DNA of 64,000 nucleotides from Sphingobium sp. JS3065 (GCF_026427355.1 NZ_CP102664.1:930001-994000); one strand, 5' to 3'. Counted from the stretch's first letter, positions 27,534 through 37,400 are shown. Translations and numbers: made by a program. The notes: generated from the sequence alone by a model not told the origin.

Positions 27534-28498
27534 CGCTGGCGATCGTTTCCAGCCTCATGGGGCTCGCCGCCCTGATCGCTGGTGCGGAGTGGCTGGTGAG
27601 GGGAGGCTCGGCGCTGGCCGCGCGGCTGGGCGTTTCGCCGCTGCTCATCGGCCTCACGATCGTGGCGCTGGGAACGAGCACGCCCGAACTCGCCGTCGGG
27701 ATCGAGGCGGCGCTCCAGGGAAACGGCTCGCTCGCGGTTGGCAACATCGCCGGCACCAACACCGTCAACATCCTCCTTATCCTCGGCCTCAGCGCGATGC
27801 TGCAACCACTTGCCATTCGGATGCAGACGCTGCGTCTGGAACTGCCTGTCATCGTCATCGCGTCGGCCGCGCTACTCGTCTTTGCCTGGGACGGTGTGCT
27901 CTCGCGCCTTGAGGGGCTGTTTTTGATCACGATGGGAATGGCCTTCACGCTGACCGTCATTCGCGTCGCCCGGCGGGAAAGCATCACGGTGAAGCTGGAG
28001 TTCGCGCGGGAATTCGCGGCGCCGCGCTTTTCCCGCCGCCACGGTTTCTCCGCAATGGCGATGCTGGCCATCGGCCTCGTCGTGATCGTCGTGGGCGCCA
28101 ACTGGCTGGTGGATGGTGCGGTCGCGCTTGCCCGGTTGTGGAACGTATCGGACGCCTTTATCGGACTGACGATCGTTGCGATCGGTACTTCCGCTCCTGA
28201 ACTCGTTACGACGATCATTTCGACGATTCGTGGCGAGCGCGACATCGCGATCGGCAATCTGATCGGCAGCAGCGTTTACAATATTCTGGTGATTCTCGGC
28301 GCGGCCTGCCTGTTTCCGTCGAACGGGATCGAGGTCAGCGCGCAACTGATCCGGGTCGACATCCCGGTCATGTTGGGGGTCGCGCTGGCCTGCATTCCCG
28401 TATTCATCAGCGGACGCCAAATTTCGCGGTTCGAGGGTGGAATGTTTGTGAGTGCCTACTTGCTATATCTTGCCTATTTGATCAATGATCGGATTTAA
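27530..28498 (+). CDS. Calcium/sodium antiporter (CaCA family, YrbG-like)
   Basis: A 322-residue inner-membrane exchanger with about ten helices in two inverted halves. Each half carries the alpha-repeat: LTIVALGTSTPELAVG with GNIAGTNTVNI in the first half and LTIVAIGTSAPELVTT with GNLIGSSVYNI in the second. These repeats line the cation path in K+-dependent and bacterial Na+/Ca2+ exchangers. It is the last gene of an ATGA-coupled trio with the P2 ATPase and Usp, which supports calcium or cation extrusion as the shared job. Exchange stoichiometry is not visible. Confidence 0.92.
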   Translation: MTLAIVSSLMGLAALIAGAEWLVRGGSALAARLGVSPLLIGLTIVALGTSTPELAVGIEAALQGNGSLAVGNIAGTNTVNILLILGLSAMLQPLAIRMQTLRLELPVIVIASAALLVFAWDGVLSRLEGLFLITMGMAFTLTVIRVARRESITVKLEFAREFAAPRFSRRHGFSAMAMLAIGLVVIVVGANWLVDGAVALARLWNVSDAFIGLTIVAIGTSAPELVTTIISTIRGERDIAIGNLIGSSVYNILVILGAACLFPSNGIEVSAQLIRVDIPVMLGVALACIPVFISGRQISRFEGGMFVSAYLLYLAYLINDRI

Positions 28499-28710
28499 CC
28501 GATAAGGAAAGCGCGAGGGCATCTTTTGACAACGCCGCGATTTTCCCGCCTTTCGTCTATTATCCAGTGATTTTGGGTCGCAGGCGGTGGCTGCTGCTGT
28601 CAGGTTGCTAACGCGGGTCTTTCGATCCCGGTAGAACTTCGCACCCTTTCGATCGGAGCCTTCGCATTCGTGGACCCGCGATAGCGTAACGATTAGGGAA
28701 ATCCCGGATA

Positions 28711-28730
28711 GACCCGAGCCCATCCGGGTC
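28711..28730. repeat. Short inverted repeat before pfkB
   Basis: GACCCG and CGGGTC flank an 8-base loop, ending 5 bases before the first ATG of the PfkB gene. It could hinder initiation or act as an attenuating stem for the upstream unit. Confidence 0.35.
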
Positions 28731-28735
28731 CCTCA

Positions 28736-29677
28736 ATGGCGGCCATGATGAACATCGCGACCCTCACCCTGAACCCGACGATCGACGTCGCCTATGAAGT
28801 CGATCATGTCTACCACACCCGTAAAATGCGGACGAAGACAGAATTCTATTCGCCGGGTGGCGGGGGAATCAACGTGGCCCGTGTCTATGTCCGGCTCGGC
28901 GGGAACGCGCGGAGCTACTATCTTTCGGGCGGTGCAACCGGCCACGCGCTCGATGGTCTGCTCGACCTGCACCAGCTGGTGCGCAACCGTATCCCGATCA
29001 AGGGGCATACCAGGGTGGCCACCGCAGTGCTCGAGCGCGAAAGCGGGAAGGAATATCGCCTCGTTCCGTCCGGACCGATGGTCGAACCTGCAGAATGGCG
29101 GCAGTGCCTCAATCAGCTCCAGACGGCACAATGTGACTATCTGGTCGCGAGCGGTTCGCTCTCACCCGGCATTCCGGATGATTTCTATGGCCAGGTCGTC
29201 GCGATGATGACGGAACGCAATATACCGGTCGTGCTCGACAGTTCAGGCGCTGGCCTGCGCGGAGGCCTTGAGCAAGGCGGCGTCTTCCTCGTCAAGCCCA
29301 GCATTGGCGAGTTGCGCCAGTTCACCGGTCGGGATCTTCCCGACACGGAGTCGGTGGGACGGGCGGCCATGCAGATCGTCGGGGGCGGTCATGCGCAATA
29401 TGTGGCGGTGACGATGGGGCACGAGGGCGCTCTCCTTGCCTCGGCCGAGCGCCAACTCCTGCTTCCCGCAGTGGACATCGAGGTCAGAAGCGCGGTCGGC
29501 GCGGGCGACAGTTTCCTTTCGGCGATGGTCTTTGCTATCTCCTCAGGCTGGGAGATCGAAGAAGCGTTCCGCTTCGGCATCGCGGCAGGCGCGGCGGCCG
29601 TGATGAATCCGGGGCACGATCTTGCGCGACCCGAAGACATCCGGCGGCTCTATTCGCAGGTCCGTGCAGCCTCCTGA
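28736..29677 (+). CDS. PfkB-family hexose/fructose-phosphate kinase
   Basis: A sugar kinase of about 313 residues in the 1-phosphofructokinase/6-phosphofructokinase-2 branch of the ribokinase family. Visible signatures are NPTIDVAYEVD near the start, GGGGINVARV (about 38-47, first PfkB signature), and the catalytic VGAGDSFLSAM (anion hole and base Asp, about 260-270). Homologues usually begin at the MNIATL segment, so ATG 28745 or 28748 may be the true start; none of the three ATGs has a clear ribosome site. It would phosphorylate fructose 6-phosphate or a related sugar. Mycobacterial PfkB (Rv2029c) lies in the DosR regulon, a parallel to this setting. Confidence 0.9.
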   Translation: MAAMMNIATLTLNPTIDVAYEVDHVYHTRKMRTKTEFYSPGGGGINVARVYVRLGGNARSYYLSGGATGHALDGLLDLHQLVRNRIPIKGHTRVATAVLERESGKEYRLVPSGPMVEPAEWRQCLNQLQTAQCDYLVASGSLSPGIPDDFYGQVVAMMTERNIPVVLDSSGAGLRGGLEQGGVFLVKPSIGELRQFTGRDLPDTESVGRAAMQIVGGGHAQYVAVTMGHEGALLASAERQLLLPAVDIEVRSAVGAGDSFLSAMVFAISSGWEIEEAFRFGIAAGAAAVMNPGHDLARPEDIRRLYSQVRAAS

Positions 29678-29729
29678 ACCTTGCGTTGAACTTGAGCGTA
29701 CTCCACCGACCAGTTCATGATCGTGGTTC

Positions 29730-29752
29730 CCGGTCGCGAAATTCGCGACCGG
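29730..29752. terminator. Bidirectional terminator-like hairpin
   Basis: CCGGTCGCGA and TCGCGACCGG form a 10-bp stem with a 3-base loop between the convergent PfkB and AhpD-like genes. There is no strong T-run on either side, but position and stability fit a shared terminator. Confidence 0.6.
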
Positions 29753-29801
29753 TTCGGCGCACTGCCGGTCAAGTGTTCGGCTGTTTCGATTTCACGGCGT
29801 A

Positions 29802-30155
29802 TTATTGTTTCGCTTGATCGGAGAACTGATCGAAGGCCTCGACCGCCTGCGCGGCATACATGAGGCTGGGGCCAGCGCCCATGTAGAGCGCCATGCCCAT
29901 CGTCTCCATCACTTCATCGCGCGTGGCGCCATGCTTGACGGCGGCCTTCGAATGGAAGGCAACGCAGCCGTCGCAGCGGATGGCGACCGAGATGGCAAGA
30001 GCGATCAGTTCCTTGGTCTTGGCATCGAGCGCCCCGGCCTTGGTGGCCGCAGTCGCCATGGCGGAAAAGGCCTGCATCACGTCGGGCGTGCCGAGCCGCA
30101 CTTCCTTGATGGCGCCATTCAGCTCGGTCGCCATTTTCGGCCAGTCCTTGTGCAT
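29802..30155 (-). CDS. AhpD-like carboxymuconolactone-decarboxylase-family protein
   Basis: A 117-residue all-helical protein of the AhpD/CMD fold. It has the redox pair in CDGCVAFHSKAAVKHGAT, where two cysteines and a nearby histidine form the AhpD-type thiol active centre. Such proteins reduce peroxide- or thiol-modified partners; the substrate here is unknown. It is the last gene of the minus-strand unit SQR, DUF2892, TolC-like, AhpD-like, about 17 bases after the TolC-type stop. A role in clearing organic or sulfur peroxides fits the sulfide context but is inferred. Confidence 0.9.
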   Translation of the reverse strand: MHKDWPKMATELNGAIKEVRLGTPDVMQAFSAMATAATKAGALDAKTKELIALAISVAIRCDGCVAFHSKAAVKHGATRDEVMETMGMALYMGAGPSLMYAAQAVEAFDQFSDQAKQ

Positions 30156-30172
30156 ATCGTCTCCTGTAAAGT

Positions 30173-31438
30173 TCAGCGTCCGAGAAGGGCAAGCAGTCGG
30201 TAAGCCGCGACGATGCGATCGCTTCGCGCGCGAGCTTCGCTGACCGCTGCGGCGGTTGCCTCGCGTTCGGCATCGAGCAGATCGAGCTGGGGCTTCATCC
30301 CCACGCGAACCTCGTGGCGCACGCTGTCGCGCGCCTGTCCGGCGGCAAGGGCTTGCTGGGAAGCAGCCGCTTCGACCAGGGCGGCCGAGCGCACCCCGGA
30401 AAAGGCGCTGATCGTCTGTTCATCGACGGCGGCGCGTGCGGCGCGCATACGCGCATCGGCGGCCCTGACCGCACTATCGGATTCGGTAATCTTGGCTGAG
30501 ACTCGCCCGCCCGCGAATATCTGCCAGCGCGCCCGCACGCCGACCGTGGCGGCATCGGAGCGATAATCGGGAAAGAACTGGTCACGCACCGTCGAACCTT
30601 CGGCGAAGGCGCCGATCGTGGGCAGGCGTTCGGCCCGCGCGCCCCGCGCGCCGGCCTGGGCGGCATCCAATGCCGCTTCGGCTTGCGCCAGCGCCGGGTT
30701 GTTCCCGCGGGCGCTGTCGAGCGCTTCATCGAGCGAGGCAGGCAGGACCGGACTTGCCGGAATGGGCTGGAGATCCTGCGGGGCAAGGCCAGTGAGGTTG
30801 GTGAATCGCGCATCGGCCGAGATGGCAAAGCCGCGCGCGCCTTCAAGGGCTGCCTGTGCTTCGGCAAGGCGCGCCGCCGCCTGCGCAACATCGGTGCTGG
30901 GGCTTTCGCCTGCCTTGAAGCGGAGCCGGGCCTGGCGCTGGATCTCCTCCATCTGGCCGACCATCTGTTCATAGAGCGCTATCATTCGGTGCGTGGTCAG
31001 CACGTCGCCATAGGCTTGGACCGTCGCGACAACGATCTGGCTGCGGGTCATCGTTTCACCGGCGCGTGCTGCTTCGCTGCCCGCTTTCGCCTGTGCGATC
31101 CCGGCGCTGACCCTGCCGCCCATAAAGAGGGGCTGTTCGATAGTGAGCTGCGCCGCGCGCGGCGTGACGTTGGCCGCCGGAAGCCCGAAGAAACCCTGCG
31201 GATCGAGTCGTCCATAGCCGATCGTCCCGCTCAGCGTCGCGGTTGGCAGACCCTGGCCGCGTGCTTCCCTGATCCGGGCGTCGGCCGCATCGGCATCGGC
31301 CCCCGCCGCCTCGATTTCCGGCGCGTGGTTCACGGCGGCCGCAATGGCTTCTTCAAGCGTCGTTGCCTGCGCGGGCATGGCGACACTCGCCAGCAGGCCG
31401 GCGAGCAGGGGGAGGGGGATCGTCCGCCTGAGCGTCAT
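30173..31438 (-). CDS. TolC-family outer-membrane channel
   Basis: An outer-membrane efflux duct of about 421 residues. A signal peptide (about 1-24) ends at a PAQA-like site, followed by two repeated coiled-coil halves rich in Ala, Glu and Gln, as in TolC/OprM proteins (about 25-220 and 225-420). The start is the ATG giving MTLRRTIPLPLLAG; the frame continues upstream inside the DUF2892 gene but that part is not signal-like. The adaptor and RND pump that would complete the machine are on the opposite strand at 33421-37673, so the tripartite exporter is split between two divergent units. Confidence 0.93.
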   Translation of the reverse strand: MTLRRTIPLPLLAGLLASVAMPAQATTLEEAIAAAVNHAPEIEAAGADADAADARIREARGQGLPTATLSGTIGYGRLDPQGFFGLPAANVTPRAAQLTIEQPLFMGGRVSAGIAQAKAGSEAARAGETMTRSQIVVATVQAYGDVLTTHRMIALYEQMVGQMEEIQRQARLRFKAGESPSTDVAQAAARLAEAQAALEGARGFAISADARFTNLTGLAPQDLQPIPASPVLPASLDEALDSARGNNPALAQAEAALDAAQAGARGARAERLPTIGAFAEGSTVRDQFFPDYRSDAATVGVRARWQIFAGGRVSAKITESDSAVRAADARMRAARAAVDEQTISAFSGVRSAALVEAAASQQALAAGQARDSVRHEVRVGMKPQLDLLDAEREATAAAVSEARARSDRIVAAYRLLALLGR

Positions 31439-31638
31439 TTGAAGGCGGTTCCCGGACGGACGCCGAACGCCTTGAACACCATCGCAGCCGGGCAGAAACC
31501 AGTGAAGCTTGCCTGAAGCATATTGAGGCCGGCAAAGGCGGTGAGCGCGATCCACCAGGGATGCACGGTCAGCGACAGGACGACGCCGAGCAGTACGACA
31601 CAACCGGCGAACGCCATCACGGCACGATCGAGAGTCAT
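31435..31638 (-). CDS. DUF2892 / YgaP-type transmembrane protein
   Basis: A 67-residue membrane protein with two hydrophobic segments (about 6-25 and 30-48) and a conserved GFCPAA motif. This module occurs fused to rhodanese in YgaP and alone beside sulfide oxidation genes. It starts at ATG 31638 and overlaps the TolC-type start by four bases. It sits between SQR and the exporter duct. Its cysteine may take part in persulfide handling at the membrane, by analogy with YgaP; this is inference. Confidence 0.88.
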   Translation of the reverse strand: MTLDRAVMAFAGCVVLLGVVLSLTVHPWWIALTAFAGLNMLQASFTGFCPAAMVFKAFGVRPGTAFK

Positions 31639-31678
31639 CAGTCTCACTCCTTCGCTTGGGAAACCAGAAGCCGGGGCA

Positions 31679-32959
31679 TCAGAAACGCAGCTTGCGGATG
31701 CCCATCGCGTGCATGGCGAGCTTTTCGTAGAAGGGCTCGCTCTCGCCCTTGCGGACCTTGCGCAGGAAATATTTCTCAAAGCCGACCTTGGCCAGATGGA
31801 CCCATTTGCCGCTGGACGACCAGTTGACGTTGCGCGGCGGGATCTGCGGCTGGGCGACGAAGGCGACGCCTCCGTCGCCAAAATCGGCGAGACACACCGC
31901 GTTCCACGTCGCTTCCGCCGTCGGCTCCTGGCCGTCGAGAACCAGCGAGAGATTGGCGGCGATCGCCGTGACCATGGATTCGATCATGAAACCGGTCTTG
32001 GGCACGCCCACCGGAACCGGCGTCGGGCCGGTCGGCGGGATGGCGACACAGACACCGAGCGCGAATATCTCGGGGAAGGCCGGATTGCGCTGGTGCTTGT
32101 CGACGATGATGAAGCCGCGCGGATTGGCCAGCCCTTCGATATTGCTGACCGCGGGGACGCCCCGGAACGCAGGGAGCATCATCGAGAAGCCGAAGGGCAG
32201 GTCGTGCGTCTTCTTCACCGCGCCGTCCTCGCCGACTTCCTCGACGTGCATGACGCCGGGCTCGACCTTGGTGACGCGGGCGTTGGTGATCCATTTGATG
32301 TGGCGATCACGCAGCTCGCTCTCGAGCAGCGACTTGGTATCGCCGACGCCGTCGAGCCCAAGGTGGCCGATATAGGGTTCGGGCGTCACATAGATCATCG
32401 GCACCTTGTCGCGGATCTTGCGCTTGCGCAGTTCGGTGTCGAGGATCATCGCGAATTCGTAGGCCGGGCCGTAGCAGGACGCGCCCTGCACCGCGCCGAC
32501 GACGATCGGGCCGGGATTTTGTGCAAAGGCATCGAACGCATCGGCGGCGGCTGAGGCGTGGGGCGTCTGGCAGATGGAGAGGGTATGGCCGCCATGCGGA
32601 CCCAGCCCCTCGATCTCGTCGAACGCGAGTTCCGGGCCGGTAGCGATTACAAGATAATCGTAATTGATGGATGAGCCGTCATTGAGTTCGAGTCGCTTTT
32701 CGCCGGCATGCAGCCGCTTCGCGCCGACCGAGGTGAAGCCGATCTTCTTTTTGGCGAACACGGGAGGGAGGTGGACCTGGATGGCTTCAGGCTCGCGCCA
32801 GCGCACGGCGACCCAGGGATTGGACGGGATGAAGTTGTAGGTATCGCTATCGGATACCGTCATCACGTCGGCGCGGTCTTTGACGGCAGCCTTGATCTCA
32901 TAGGAGGCGATCGTGCCTCCCAGACCCGCGCCCAGCACCACGATCAAAGGCTTGCCCAT
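31679..32959 (-). CDS. Sulfide:quinone oxidoreductase-family flavoprotein
   Basis: A membrane-associated FAD enzyme of 426 residues that oxidises sulfide and passes electrons to quinone. The N-terminal FAD loop is VVLGAGLGGTIASYEI, with a second dinucleotide region and LVIATGPE (about 105). Cysteines in VQGASCYGPAYEF, FALGVCVAIPP and NAVCLADFG are placed where SQRs hold their redox-active sulfurs. ATG 32959 is chosen because GGAAGGA lies just upstream; an ATG at 32974 overlaps that site. It heads the minus-strand unit and faces rhodanese across an AT-rich divergent promoter. Confidence 0.92.
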   Translation of the reverse strand: MGKPLIVVLGAGLGGTIASYEIKAAVKDRADVMTVSDSDTYNFIPSNPWVAVRWREPEAIQVHLPPVFAKKKIGFTSVGAKRLHAGEKRLELNDGSSINYDYLVIATGPELAFDEIEGLGPHGGHTLSICQTPHASAAADAFDAFAQNPGPIVVGAVQGASCYGPAYEFAMILDTELRKRKIRDKVPMIYVTPEPYIGHLGLDGVGDTKSLLESELRDRHIKWITNARVTKVEPGVMHVEEVGEDGAVKKTHDLPFGFSMMLPAFRGVPAVSNIEGLANPRGFIIVDKHQRNPAFPEIFALGVCVAIPPTGPTPVPVGVPKTGFMIESMVTAIAANLSLVLDGQEPTAEATWNAVCLADFGDGGVAFVAQPQIPPRNVNWSSSGKWVHLAKVGFEKYFLRKVRKGESEPFYEKLAMHAMGIRKLRF

Positions 32960-32986
32960 CTGCGATCCTTCCATGTCTCAATGGCA

Positions 32987-33000
32987 TTGACGAATATCAT
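32987..33000. promoter_or_regulatory. FNR/FixK-like half-matching site
   Basis: TTGACGAATATCAT matches TTGAY-N4-RTCAA with one mismatch in the last position. It lies in the divergent SQR/rhodanese promoter. Oxygen control of the sulfide genes is a possibility, not shown. Confidence 0.35.
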
Positions 33001-33008
33001 CATTACAC

Positions 33009-33024
33009 GTTATATGCAAATAAC
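33009..33024. promoter_or_regulatory. AT-rich dyad in SQR/rhodanese divergent promoter
   Basis: GTTAT, six bases, ATAAC. It is the only AT-rich dyad of the intergenic region and lies 19 bases before the rhodanese ATG. A SqrR/BigR-type ArsR repressor is encoded at 37670 in the plus-strand unit, so this is the prime candidate operator. Confidence 0.5.
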
Positions 33025-33042
33025 AAAGTTGAGGAAGCTGCC

Positions 33043-33381
33043 ATGTTCGGATTCAAGAAACGTGATGCCCACCGTGAGATCGGCCCCGCCGAGCTGGACG
33101 CCATGCTGAAGGGCGGCAAGGCGCTCCTGATCGACGTGCGCGAGACAGGCGAGTTCGCCGCCGGCCACATACTGGGCGCAATAAACATGCCACTGTCGGG
33201 CTTTTCACCTCGTAACATCCCTGATCCCAAGGGCCGGACTGTCGTGCTGCAATGCGCGGGCGGAAAGCGCTCGGGCCAGGCACTCGATCAATGCGCGGCG
33301 GCGCAGAGCGCGATCGACACCCACCTCGCTGGCGGGATCGGTGCGTGGAAAGACGCCGGCTTCCCGGTCGTTGGTGATTGA
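33043..33381 (+). CDS. Rhodanese-domain sulfurtransferase
   Basis: A 112-residue single-domain rhodanese. The fold runs from EIGPAELDAML to the end, with LIDVRETGEF (about 29-38), GHILGAINMPL and the active-site loop CAGGKRS (Cys71). The six-residue loop fits sulfur, rather than phosphatase or arsenate, chemistry. No signal peptide is present, so it acts in the cytosol, probably passing sulfane sulfur produced by SQR to thiol acceptors. It is the first gene of the plus-strand unit and is followed after 39 bases by the RND adaptor. Confidence 0.92.
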   Translation: MFGFKKRDAHREIGPAELDAMLKGGKALLIDVRETGEFAAGHILGAINMPLSGFSPRNIPDPKGRTVVLQCAGGKRSGQALDQCAAAQSAIDTHLAGGIGAWKDAGFPVVGD

Positions 33382-33420
33382 GAGCCTGAAAGAGAACCAA
33401 AAAAGAGGGGTATCGGCGGC

Positions 33421-34470
33421 ATGATGAGCGGCAGGGGCAAGTGGCTCTGGTTGGCGGGCGCCGCGCTGGCGCTGTCGGCATGCGGGAGCAAGCCGGAGCA
33501 GGAGCAGGCGGCGGCGACGCTACCCGCCGGGGAAACTCTGCGGCTCGCCGCAACCGAAATCCCGGACATGAAGGTAGTCGGCGCGGAGATCGCCACGCGC
33601 GACCAGGCCGAAGTGCTCGCCCGCATCCCCGGCATCCTCACGTCGCTTTCCGTCCGTGCCGGCGACACGGTGCAAAAGGGCCAGCGGATCGGCATGATCG
33701 TCGATTCGCGGCTCGGCTATGAGACAAGCGCCTATGGCGCCCAGACCGCCGCCGCCCAGGCCGAAGCCGCGCGGACCAATGCCGATCTCGCCCGCATTCG
33801 CGATCTCTATGGCCAAGGCGTCTATGCCAAGGCGCGCCTGGATCAGGCCGTTGCGGCCGCGCGCGCGGCCGATGCGCAGGTTGCTGCCGCTCGGGCGCAG
33901 CAGGGCGCAAGCGTCAGCGTCGCGGGGCAGGGGGCGGTGATCGCCCCGGCGAGCGGTCGGGTGCTTCGCGCCGATATTCCCGCCGGATCACCGGTGGCGC
34001 CGGGCATGTCGATCGCGACGGTTACCGCGGGGCCGCCGGTGCTGCGGTTGATGCTGCCGGAGTCGGTTGCCGGACAGGTCCATCCCGGTGCGCGCGTGAT
34101 CGTCAATGAAGCGGATATGCCGTCCGGGCAGCGCGAAGGCAGTGTGGCGCAGGTCTATCCCGCGATCACTGGCGGCCAGGTCCGCGTCGATGCGACTTTG
34201 CCTGGGCTTTCCACCCAATTCATCGGCCGCCGCGTGAGCGCGTCGGTCGAGATCGGCACGCGCAAGGCGCTGGTCGTGCCGCGCTCCTTCATCACCACGC
34301 GCTATGGCATGGATCAGGTGCAGATCGTCGCGGAAGGCAAGCGGCTCAGCATGGTGCCGGTCCAGATCGCGCCGACGGCCGATCCCGCCCTGGTCGAGAT
34401 ATTGAGCGGTGCGGCCGCCGGCGACGTGCTGTTCGCCCCCGGTAAGCCGGCCAAGGCTCCGCGGCCATGA
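33421..34470 (+). CDS. RND efflux periplasmic adaptor lipoprotein
   Basis: A 349-residue membrane-fusion protein. The N-terminus has a lipoprotein signal with the lipobox LSAC (Cys near residue 21). After that come a barrel-sandwich segment (ARIPGILTSLSVRAGDTVQKGQ, about 65-90), a short alpha hairpin rich in Ala (about 100-165), the returning lipoyl half and a beta barrel. It links the RND pump to a TolC-type duct. Its stop overlaps the pump start as ATGA. Presence within a sulfide unit suggests export of a sulfur compound or a compound formed during sulfide stress; the substrate is unknown. Confidence 0.92.
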   Translation: MMSGRGKWLWLAGAALALSACGSKPEQEQAAATLPAGETLRLAATEIPDMKVVGAEIATRDQAEVLARIPGILTSLSVRAGDTVQKGQRIGMIVDSRLGYETSAYGAQTAAAQAEAARTNADLARIRDLYGQGVYAKARLDQAVAAARAADAQVAAARAQQGASVSVAGQGAVIAPASGRVLRADIPAGSPVAPGMSIATVTAGPPVLRLMLPESVAGQVHPGARVIVNEADMPSGQREGSVAQVYPAITGGQVRVDATLPGLSTQFIGRRVSASVEIGTRKALVVPRSFITTRYGMDQVQIVAEGKRLSMVPVQIAPTADPALVEILSGAAAGDVLFAPGKPAKAPRP

Positions 34471-37400
34471 ATCTCGGTGTTTCCGGTCGCCTCACCAGGG
34501 CCACTATCGCTTCCCCCCTGACGCCGCTGTTTCTGCTGGCGGCGATCGCTGTCGGTCTGCTGGCTCTTCTTTCCATCCCAAGGGAGGAGGAACCGCAGAT
34601 CAGCGTGCCGATGGTGGACATTCAGGTGATGGCGCCCGGCCTGTCCGCCGCCGATGCGACCGAGCTGGTGGGCATTCCGCTCGAAACCATCGTCAAGAGC
34701 GTCGACGGGGTGGAGCATGTCTATACCCAGGCGCAGGACGATGGCGTAATGGTGACGGCGCGCTTCCTCGTCGGGTCGAACCCGGAGGATGCAGCGATCC
34801 GCATCGAGGAGAAGCTGCGCGCCAATTGGGATCGTAAGCCGGTCGGCATCCCCGATCCCAAGGTGACGGTGCGCGGCATTAACGACGTTCCCGCTGTCGT
34901 CCTGACCCTTGCCCCCAAGCCCGGCGCGGCAGGGCAGTGGAACGATGCCAGCCTCTACGAACTCGCCGCGAAGCTGCGCACCGAGATCGCCAAGGTCGAC
35001 AATGTCGGGATCAGCTTCCTCGTCGGTGGCCGCCCCGAGGAAATCCGCATTGCGCCCGATCCGGCCAGGCTCCGCCAGTATGGCGTGCCGCTGGGGAGCG
35101 TGATCGAGGCCGCGAGCCAGGCCAATCGGTCCTTTCCGCTGGGTAATATCCGCGAGGACGGCAAGGCGGTCGGCGTCACGGCGGGCCGCACCCTGTCATC
35201 GGCGCAGGAGGTCGGACTTCTGACCGTGCGCTCTGCCTCCGGCTCGCCCGTCTATCTGCGCGACGTTGCCAGCGTAACGCAGGGGCCGCGCGAGGATCAG
35301 GCGCGGGCGTGGCGCTGGGCGAAGGAGGAAAACGGCAAGTGGCATAGCGCCCCCGCCGTCAGCATCGCCTTCGCCAAGCGCGCCGGCGCCAATGCCGTGG
35401 TGGTGTCCGATGCGATCCTCGAGCGCGTCGAGAGCCTGAAAGGCAAGCTCATCCCCGATGACGTCACGGTCGCCGTCACCCGCAACTATGGCGAGACGGC
35501 GAACGAGAAGGCCAACGAGCTGCTGTTCCATCTGGCGCTGGCGACCGTCTCCATCGTCGTGCTGATCGGCTTCGCGATCGGGTGGCGCGAGGCGGGCGTG
35601 ACCGCCGTGGTCATTCCGACGACGATCCTGCTGACCATGTTCGCCTCGAACCTCATGGGCTACACCATCAACCGCGTCAGCCTGTTCGCGCTGATCTTCT
35701 CGATCGGCATCCTCGTCGACGACGCGATCGTCATGATCGAGAATATCGCGCGCCATTGGGCGATGGACGATGACCGCAACCGTACCCAGGCCGCGATCGA
35801 GGCGGTGGCGGAGGTCGGCAATCCCACGGTGGTCGCGACATTGACCGTGGTTGCGGCGCTGCTGCCGATGCTGTTCGTTTCCGGCCTGATGGGCCCCTAC
35901 ATGGCTCCCATCCCGGTCAATGCGTCGGCGGCGATGATCTTTTCCTTCTTCGTCGCCGTGGTCATTGCGCCGTGGCTGATGATCCGTTTTGCCCGCAAGA
36001 CGCTCGGCTCTGGCCACGGCCATGACGAGAGCGGCGGCAAGCTGGGGCAGCTCTATGCCCGTGTCGCGCATCGCGTCATCGATACGAAGAAGTCCGCCCG
36101 CAATTTCCTGATCGCGGTGGGCGTGGCGACACTGGTCGCCTGCTCGATGTTCTATTTCAAGGCCGTTACCGTGAAGCTGCTGCCCTTCGACAACAAGTCG
36201 GAGGTTCAGGTCGTGGTCGATATGCCCGAAGGCACCGCGCTCGAAAACACGGGCCGCGTGCTGGAAGATGTTGCCGGCGTGGTGCGAGGCTTGCCCGAAG
36301 CGACGGCGATGGAGGCCTATGTCGGCACATCGGCGCCGTTCAACTTCAACGGCCTTGTCCGCCATTATTTCCTGCGCTCGCAGCCCGAGCAGGGCGATGT
36401 GATGGTGACGCTGCTGCCCAAGGGGGATCGCAGCCGGTCCAGCCATCAGATTGCGCTCGACCTGCGCCAGCGGCTGAAGGCGCTGCGCTTGCCCAATGGC
36501 GCATCTATCAAGGTGGTCGAGACGCCTCCAGGACCGCCCGTCCTCGCGACCCTGCTGGCCGAGGTCTATGGCCCCGACGAAGTCACGCGCCAGAAGACAG
36601 CGTCCGAGCTGGAAAAGATCTTCAAGTCCGTCCCCTTCATCGTCGACGTGGACAACAGCTTCGGCGAGGCGCGCCCGAAGCTCCGCCTCGACGTGCAGCG
36701 CGACCGGCTCGATTATTACGGCCTTTCCCAGCGGCAGGTCGCCGACAGCATCGGTATGCTCATGGGGAGCCAGACTGTCGGCTACGCGCCGCGCGGCGAT
36801 GGCCGCAGCCCACTACCGATTACAATCGCGCTGGAACAGAAGGACCGCAGCTGGACGCAAGCCTTGTCGAGTATGCCTGTCGCACAGACGCCGGGCGGCC
36901 AGCTCATCGACCTTGGCGCGGTGGTCGAAGCGCGCACCGAGACGGGGAGTCCTGCGATCTTCCGCCGTGACGGTCGATATGCCGACATGGTCACGGCCGA
37001 GCTGGCCGGAGCCTATGAAGCGCCGATCTACGGCATGATCGAAGTGAACCGCGCGGTCGATGCCTATGACTGGGCGGCCAAGGGCCTCCAGAAGCCGGAA
37101 ATCCGTCTCAACGGTCAGCCCGAGGATGAGAGCGTGCCGTCCCTGCTCTGGGATGGCGAATGGGAGATCACCTGGGTCACGTTCCGCGACATGGGCGGCG
37201 CCTTCATGGTCGCGCTGCTGGCGATCTACATCATCGTCGTCGCGCAGTTCAAAAGCTTCCGCCTGCCGCTCGTGATCCTGACGCCGGTGCCGCTCACGCT
37301 GGTCGGGATCGTCATTGGCCACATGCTGTTCCGTGCACCGTTTACGGCAACCTCGATGATAGGGTTCATCGCGCTCGCCGGTATCATCGTGCGCAACTCG

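Noticed and set aside
28486..28493. Octamer near the antiporter stop looked like an FNR-type site
   Set aside because: It lies inside or at the end of coding sequence and the second half-site is missing at the right spacing.
28525..28565. TTGACA and TATTAT as a sigma-70 promoter before pfkB
   Set aside because: The spacing is about 26 bases, too long for a standard promoter.
35196..36446. 416-codon open frame on the minus strand
   Set aside because: Antisense to the RND permease; no domain and no ribosome site.
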